NCBI GenBank assembly: GCA_003545125.1
Contig: DQCI01000033.1
Span: 345 to 9,751 of the forward strand
Origin: Paracoccaceae bacterium
GTDB taxonomy: Bacteria > Pseudomonadota > Alphaproteobacteria > Rhodobacterales > Rhodobacteraceae
Direction: 5' to 3'
DNA length: 9,407 nucleotides
Positions 5,106 through 9,407 of this stretch are shown here, piece by piece. Position numbers and translations under genes: made by a program. Every line of letters starts with the position of its first letter. Position 1 is the stretch's first letter. The notes below the pieces were generated by a model. It saw nothing but the letters and a program-made list of their open reading frames with translations. It was not told the DNA's origin and made no database searches.

Positions 5106-8100
5106 TTGACCCAGCGTGAATTTTCCAGCGATCCGTCAGGCGACATCGCGATTGTAGGCATGGCAGTCAACCTGCCCGGCGCAGCGACGCTCGATGACTT
5201 CTGGGATAATCTGGCGAACGGAGTCGAGAGCATCTCCCGGCTCGACCCGCCGCAGCTGAAAGCGGCAGGCGAAAGCCCCGAGACCTTGCGGCGCGAAAAC
5301 TACGTGCCCGCCGCGGGATTGCTCGACGGCTACGACATGTTCGATGCCGAGTTTTTCGGCTTCAGCCCGAAAGAAGCGGCGATCCTCGATCCGCAACACC
5401 GCAAGTTTCTCGAAACCGCCTGGGAGGCGCTCGAGAACGCGGGCCATACGGCGGAAGAATTCGCCGGGAAGGTCGGCGTATTCGCCGGCTGCGGCGCGGG
5501 CAGCTATCTCTATCTGAACCTGTTCTCGAACCCCGACCTGGTCGACGATCTGGGTCCGTTCCAACTGCGCAACACCGGCAACGACAAGGATTTTCTGTCG
5601 ACCCGGGTGAGCCATGTGCTCAACCTCAAGGGGCCGTCGATCAACATTCAGACAGCCTGCTCCACCGCGCTCGTGGGCGTGCACCAGGCGGCCAAGGCGC
5701 TGGCCGACGGCGAGTGCGACATGGCACTGGCCGGCGGCGTTTCGGTCGAGATGCCGCACGGCCGGGGCTATCTCTACCGCGAGAACGACATTCTCTCGCC
5801 CGACGGCCATTGCCGCGCCTTCGACCACAAGGCGGGCGGCTCGGTCATGGGCTCGGGGTCGGGCGTGGTGGTGCTGCGCCGGCTCGAAGACGCGCTGGCC
5901 GACGGCGATCATATCTGGGCGGTCATCAAGGGCACCGGGCTCAACAACGATGGCGCCGACAAGGCCGGGTTCTTCGCGCCCTCCGAGGCGGGGCAATCGC
6001 AGGTCGTGGGCCAGGCGCTCGATGCCGCCGGGGTCGCACCCGAAACCATTGCCTACGTCGAATGCCACGGGACCGGCACGCTGCTGGGCGACCCGTTCGA
6101 GGTCGCCGGGCTTACCGAAGCCTACCGGGCGCGCGGCGCCGAGGGGGCACAGTTCTGCGGTATCGGGTCGGTCCAGACCAACCTCGGCAACCTCGACACC
6201 GCCGCCGCCGTCACCGGGTTGGTGAAGACCGCACTTGCGCTCAGCCACGCCGAGATTCCGCCGAGCCTCAACTACGAGGCGCCCAACCCGATGATCGATT
6301 TCGCGGCCAGCCCGTTCTACGTGAACGACAAACGCGCCGCCTGGCCCGCCGGCGCGGGCCCGCGCCGCGCGGCGGTCAACACGCTGGGCGTGGGTGGCAC
6401 CAACGCGCATGCGGTGCTGGAACAGGCGCCCGACCGCGCGGCCTCGGATCCGGGGCTGTTCCCGTTCCAGCCGATCGTGCTCTCGGCGCGCAACGGCCAG
6501 GCGCTCGACGAGATGTCGGCGCGCCTTGCGGCACATCTGCGCGCCCACCCCGACCAGCCGCTGGCCGACGTGGCCTTCACGCTGATGCAGGGGCGCAAGC
6601 GGTTCGACAAGCGCCGGGTACTGGTCGCGGCCGACCACGCCGAGGCCGCCGGGTTGCTTGAAACCGGTGACGGACGCCGGGTCTTCACCCATGACCGCCT
6701 CGGGTCCGCCCCGGACGTCGTGTTCCTATTCCCCGGTGCGCCGCTGATCGCGCCGGGCACCGCGCGCGATCTCTACCAGACCGAGCCGGTCTTCAACGAC
6801 TGGATGGAGCGCGGGTTCGATGTGCTCGGCGACCAGATCGGCGAGGATATCCGCGCGCTCTACATGACTGCCGAGGAGCACAGCGACGCGGCATACCCCC
6901 CGCTCGCCGCGCCCGCCATTGCCGAACCGCTCACCGTGATCCTCGGCGTTGCCATGGCGCAGCTCGCCCTGTCCTGGGGCGTGGCGCCGGTCTCGCTGGT
7001 CGGCGCTTCTGCGGGCGAAACCGCGGCCGCCGTGGTCGCGGGGGTCATCGGGTTCGAAGAGGCGGTCAAGCTGGCGCATCTGCACGGGCGTCTGGCCGCG
7101 TCCGGGCAGGCGGATGCGCGCACTGCCGCGCGCGCCGAGCTGCGTGGCTTTGCGAACGGGCTTGAGCTGCACGCACCGGGGATACCGCTGGTCTCGGCCC
7201 GCACCGGTGCGCCGATCACCCCGGAACAGGCGACCAGCCCGGAGACCTGGGTCTCCGCCGGTGGCGATGAAAGCCGTCTCGCCGCGGCGATCGCCACGCT
7301 CGCGGCGCGTCCCGACAGCGTTTTCCTCGCGCTCGCCCACGATCCGCGCTTCGCGGCCCGTGTCCTCGACACCGACGGCGTGACCCCGGACCGGTTCATC
7401 GACACGTTGTGCGACCCCGAGACGCCGGTCGCAGGCGACGTGCATTTCATCGGCGCGCTGGCCCGGCTCTGGGCCCTTGGGGTCGAGGCCGACTGGGGCC
7501 AGTTCTGGGCCGAGGCCAAACGCCACCGTGTCCCGCTGCCCGGCTACAGCTTCCAGCGTGCGCGCTATCTTATCGAACCGGGCCACGCCCCGGCGACAGG
7601 GCACGCGGCGGCGGCGCACGATCTCCTGCGCAAAGAGGACATGGCCGACTGGGGCTGGCGTCCGGCCTGGTACCCGGCCTATGCCGCCTGCGAATACGAT
7701 GTGGCGAGCGGGCTCGAGCGCGCGCCCACAGAGACCTGGCTGGTCTTCGAAGACAGCGAGGGGATCGCCAGCGCCGTCTTCGACCGTCTCGAGGCGGCCG
7801 GTCACACCGTGGTCCGGGTGGTCTCGGGCGACACCTTCGCCGAGGTCGGCGCGCGGCGCTACACGCTGTTGTCGGAACAGGGGCGCGAGGGCTACGAGGC
7901 CCTGTTCTCGGACCTGGCCGAAAAGGGGCTCACACCCACCCGTATCGCCCATTTCTGGGGTCTGTTCGGGGCCGGCAGCCACCGGCTCGGGTCGGACCCG
8001 TTCCATGACAACATGGAATACGGCTTCTACAGCCTGACCTATCTCGCCCAGGCGCTGGGCCGCGCCGATCTCACCGGACCTGTGCACATCCTCGCGGTCA

Positions 8101-9407
8101 CGCGGGGCTCGGCGTCGGTGAACGGCGGGCCGATCGTCGCTCCAGAAAAGGCGACGATCGCGGGCCCCGCCGGGGTGATGTCGCGCGAATTGCCGGGGGT
8201 CACATGCGCAACCCTCGATCTCGAACCTTCGGGTCCCGCGCCGGCCCGCAAGGGCCTGTTCGGCAAGCGCGCGAAACCCGATCACGACGGGCTGGCGCTC
8301 CGGCTTCTCGAAGACCTGCTGGCCGACCCCTCGAACGAGGTCGCCGCCTACCGCGACGCACGCCGGTATCGGCAGCGCTATACCAAGGTGAAGCTCGACG
8401 CGCCGGACACGCCGGCCTTCCGCGACGGCGGCACCTATCTCATCACCGGCGGGCTCGGCGATCTCGGGCTCGACGTGGCGCGCGCGCTGCTGGAGCGCCA
8501 TGCGGCCCGGGTGATCCTGGTCGGCCGGCGCGCGATGCCACCGCGCGACAGCTGGGACGCGGTGCTGGCACGCAGCGCGCCCGGCGACCGCATCGCCGCC
8601 GCCATCCGCGGCGTCCAGGCGCTCGAAATGTCGGGCGGCGAAATCGAGATCGCCGCCGCCAACGTGACCAACCTCGAAGCCATGCGCGCCGTCGTCACCT
8701 CGGTGACCGAGCGCCACGGCCGGATCGACGGGGTGCTCCACGCCGCCGGCGTGCTCGACGACGGCCCGATTCTGGACCGCGACCCGCAGGCGATGGAGCT
8801 GGTGTTCGCGCCCAAGATCGACGGGCTGCGCGTGCTCGAAGAGCTGTTCCCGGACGGCGCCACCGACCTCATGGTGCTGTTTTCCTCGACCACGACGGCG
8901 ACACACAACGCCGGCGAAGTCGATTTCGTGGCCGCCAACGAATATCTCAACGCCTATGCCAAGAGCCGGCAGGGCGGCGAAACCCGTGTGGTCTCGGTCA
9001 ACTGGGGCGTCTGGTCCGAGATTGGCATGGTCGCGCGTGCGCTCGATCCGGTGGATCCGTCCGAGGCGCCCGGCGTGCCGCTCGACGCGCCGCTCATCGG
9101 CACCGCCGGGTTCGACCGTGACGGGGTACGCGTGTTGCGTACCACCTGGGAGGCCGGGCGCGCCTGGGTGCTCGACCAGCACCAGATCGGTTCCGACACG
9201 GCATCCGGCAATGGCTTAGGCGCTGGCACAGGCACTGGCACTGGCACAGGCACTGGCACTGGCGCGGGGTTGATGCCCGCCGCGGCGATGATCGAACTTG
9301 CCGCCGAAGGCTTTGTGGCCGATGGCGGCGCGGTCCCCCTCGAGATCCGGGGCCTGCATCTCGATCATCCGTTCCTGGCCAATGCTGGGGCCAACGCTGG
9401 GGCCAAC
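5106..9407 (+). CDS. Type I polyketide synthase with atypical KS, AT and KR active sites (3' partial)
   Basis: The frame is open for 1434 codons to the right edge. Domain order is ketosynthase (about 13-438), linker, AT-like region (539 to about 790) ending in the post-AT motif LPGYSFQRARY (811-821), a KR structural half (about 878-1100), the KR catalytic half (TGGLGDLG at 1114-1121 to about 1290) and the start of a hot-dog DH (about 1325 on). No ACP motif is seen. The KS has Cys185 in TACSTA and His321 in HGTGT, but Gln357 and Asn362 replace the usual Lys and His of VKTNIGH. The AT keeps Ser635 (GASAG) but has His660 for the malonate-binding Arg and lacks the segment with the catalytic His. 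The KR has LDD (1217-1219), Lys1237 and Ser1261, but Phe1274 for Tyr. DH His1359 and Pro1391 are separated by a Gly-Thr repeat. The product is unknown; the changes suggest a specialised or partly non-catalytic synthase. Confidence 0.9.
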   Translation, partial: MTQREFSSDPSGDIAIVGMAVNLPGAATLDDFWDNLANGVESISRLDPPQLKAAGESPETLRRENYVPAAGLLDGYDMFDAEFFGFSPKEAAILDPQHRKFLETAWEALENAGHTAEEFAGKVGVFAGCGAGSYLYLNLFSNPDLVDDLGPFQLRNTGNDKDFLSTRVSHVLNLKGPSINIQTACSTALVGVHQAAKALADGECDMALAGGVSVEMPHGRGYLYRENDILSPDGHCRAFDHKAGGSVMGSGSGVVVLRRLEDALADGDHIWAVIKGTGLNNDGADKAGFFAPSEAGQSQVVGQALDAAGVAPETIAYVECHGTGTLLGDPFEVAGLTEAYRARGAEGAQFCGIGSVQTNLGNLDTAAAVTGLVKTALALSHAEIPPSLNYEAPNPMIDFAASPFYVNDKRAAWPAGAGPRRAAVNTLGVGGTNAHAVLEQAPDRAASDPGLFPFQPIVLSARNGQALDEMSARLAAHLRAHPDQPLADVAFTLMQGRKRFDKRRVLVAADHAEAAGLLETGDGRRVFTHDRLGSAPDVVFLFPGAPLIAPGTARDLYQTEPVFNDWMERGFDVLGDQIGEDIRALYMTAEEHSDAAYPPLAAPAIAEPLTVILGVAMAQLALSWGVAPVSLVGASAGETAAAVVAGVIGFEEAVKLAHLHGRLAASGQADARTAARAELRGFANGLELHAPGIPLVSARTGAPITPEQATSPETWVSAGGDESRLAAAIATLAARPDSVFLALAHDPRFAARVLDTDGVTPDRFIDTLCDPETPVAGDVHFIGALARLWALGVEADWGQFWAEAKRHRVPLPGYSFQRARYLIEPGHAPATGHAAAAHDLLRKEDMADWGWRPAWYPAYAACEYDVASGLERAPTETWLVFEDSEGIASAVFDRLEAAGHTVVRVVSGDTFAEVGARRYTLLSEQGREGYEALFSDLAEKGLTPTRIAHFWGLFGAGSHRLGSDPFHDNMEYGFYSLTYLAQALGRADLTGPVHILAVTRGSASVNGGPIVAPEKATIAGPAGVMSRELPGVTCATLDLEPSGPAPARKGLFGKRAKPDHDGLALRLLEDLLADPSNEVAAYRDARRYRQRYTKVKLDAPDTPAFRDGGTYLITGGLGDLGLDVARALLERHAARVILVGRRAMPPRDSWDAVLARSAPGDRIAAAIRGVQALEMSGGEIEIAAANVTNLEAMRAVVTSVTERHGRIDGVLHAAGVLDDGPILDRDPQAMELVFAPKIDGLRVLEELFPDGATDLMVLFSSTTTATHNAGEVDFVAANEYLNAYAKSRQGGETRVVSVNWGVWSEIGMVARALDPVDPSEAPGVPLDAPLIGTAGFDRDGVRVLRTTWEAGRAWVLDQHQIGSDTASGNGLGAGTGTGTGTGTGTGAGLMPAAAMIELAAEGFVADGGAVPLEIRGLHLDHPFLANAGANAGAN
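9219..9266 (+). repeat. Hexanucleotide microsatellite coding for Gly-Thr inside the DH motif
   Basis: Six GGCAC(A/T) units (9225-9260) form two exact 18-bp copies (9225-9242 and 9243-9260), flanked by GGCGCT (9219-9224) and GGCGCG (9261-9266). They encode six Gly-Thr pairs between flanking Gly-Ala pairs. The codons ACA, ACT, GCT and the nearby TTA (9216) are uncommon in the rest of this GC-ending gene, which points to expansion by replication slippage. The unit length is a multiple of three, so copy-number changes keep the frame. Confidence 0.9.
9378..9407 (+). repeat. 12-bp coding tandem repeat at the right edge
   Basis: GCCAATGCTGGG (9378-9389), GCCAACGCTGGG (9390-9401) and the half unit GCCAAC (9402-9407) encode Ala-Asn-Ala-Gly repeats within the DH domain. 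The array is cut by the window end, so its full length is unknown. Its period preserves frame. Confidence 0.8.

Noticed and set aside
5136..6692. 518-codon open frame on the minus strand
   Set aside because: It is antisense to the ketosynthase domain, with no recognisable family and no plausible ribosome site noted.
6726..9182. 818-codon open frame on the minus strand
   Set aside because: It lies wholly antisense to the PKS, whose plus-strand translation shows clear KR and DH motifs. The minus product is Arg/Gly/His-rich with no recognisable domain, as expected from strong G/C third-position bias.
9219..9407. Repeats as a CRISPR array
   Set aside because: The units are 6 and 12 bp, contiguous, without spacers and in frame within a PKS gene.

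Overview
This is a GC-rich window with tightly packed genes. It fits an alphaproteobacterium, perhaps a member of the Rhodobacterales. That placement is an inference from base composition, codon use and gene style, because no rRNA or marker gene is present.

Layout. Positions 1-288 are a non-coding leader. It opens inside an 11-bp tandem repeat and carries several inverted repeats. Positions 289-3741 hold a four-gene plus-strand operon with 1-4 nt stop/start overlaps: rfbC (3,5-epimerase), rfbB (4,6-dehydratase), rfbD (reductase) and a family 2 glycosyltransferase with a membrane-associated C-terminus. The first three make dTDP-L-rhamnose from dTDP-glucose; rfbA, which makes dTDP-glucose, is not in the window. 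Seventeen bases past the glycosyltransferase stop, a convergent minus-strand gene (4514-3759) encodes a WecG/TagA/CpsF-family glycosyltransferase. A 591-bp intergenic region (4515-5105) separates it from a divergent giant gene. That gene starts at a TTG (5106) and runs off the right edge. It encodes a type I polyketide synthase of which 1434 residues are visible, ordered KS, shrunken AT, KR, then the start of a DH.

The PKS is the most unusual object. Its reading frame is intact, but key catalytic residues are changed in three successive domains. The KS keeps Cys185 and His321 but has Gln and Asn in place of the conserved Lys and second His. The AT keeps its Ser but has lost the carboxylate-binding Arg and the whole segment carrying the catalytic His. 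The KR keeps Lys and Ser but has Phe for the catalytic Tyr. The DH HxxxGxxxxP motif is split by a Gly-Thr repeat encoded by a hexanucleotide microsatellite, and a second coding repeat begins at the window edge.

A GTTTCC-N(3-5)-GGAA dyad occurs once upstream of each of the three transcription units (148-165, 4682-4698, 4944-4960). If functional, it could tie rhamnose supply, both glycosyltransferases and the PKS into one regulon. The simplest working picture is a surface polysaccharide or glycolipid locus in which rhamnose-containing sugar is assembled alongside a polyketide or lipid made with the help of this atypical PKS. The pathway link is inference from proximity.
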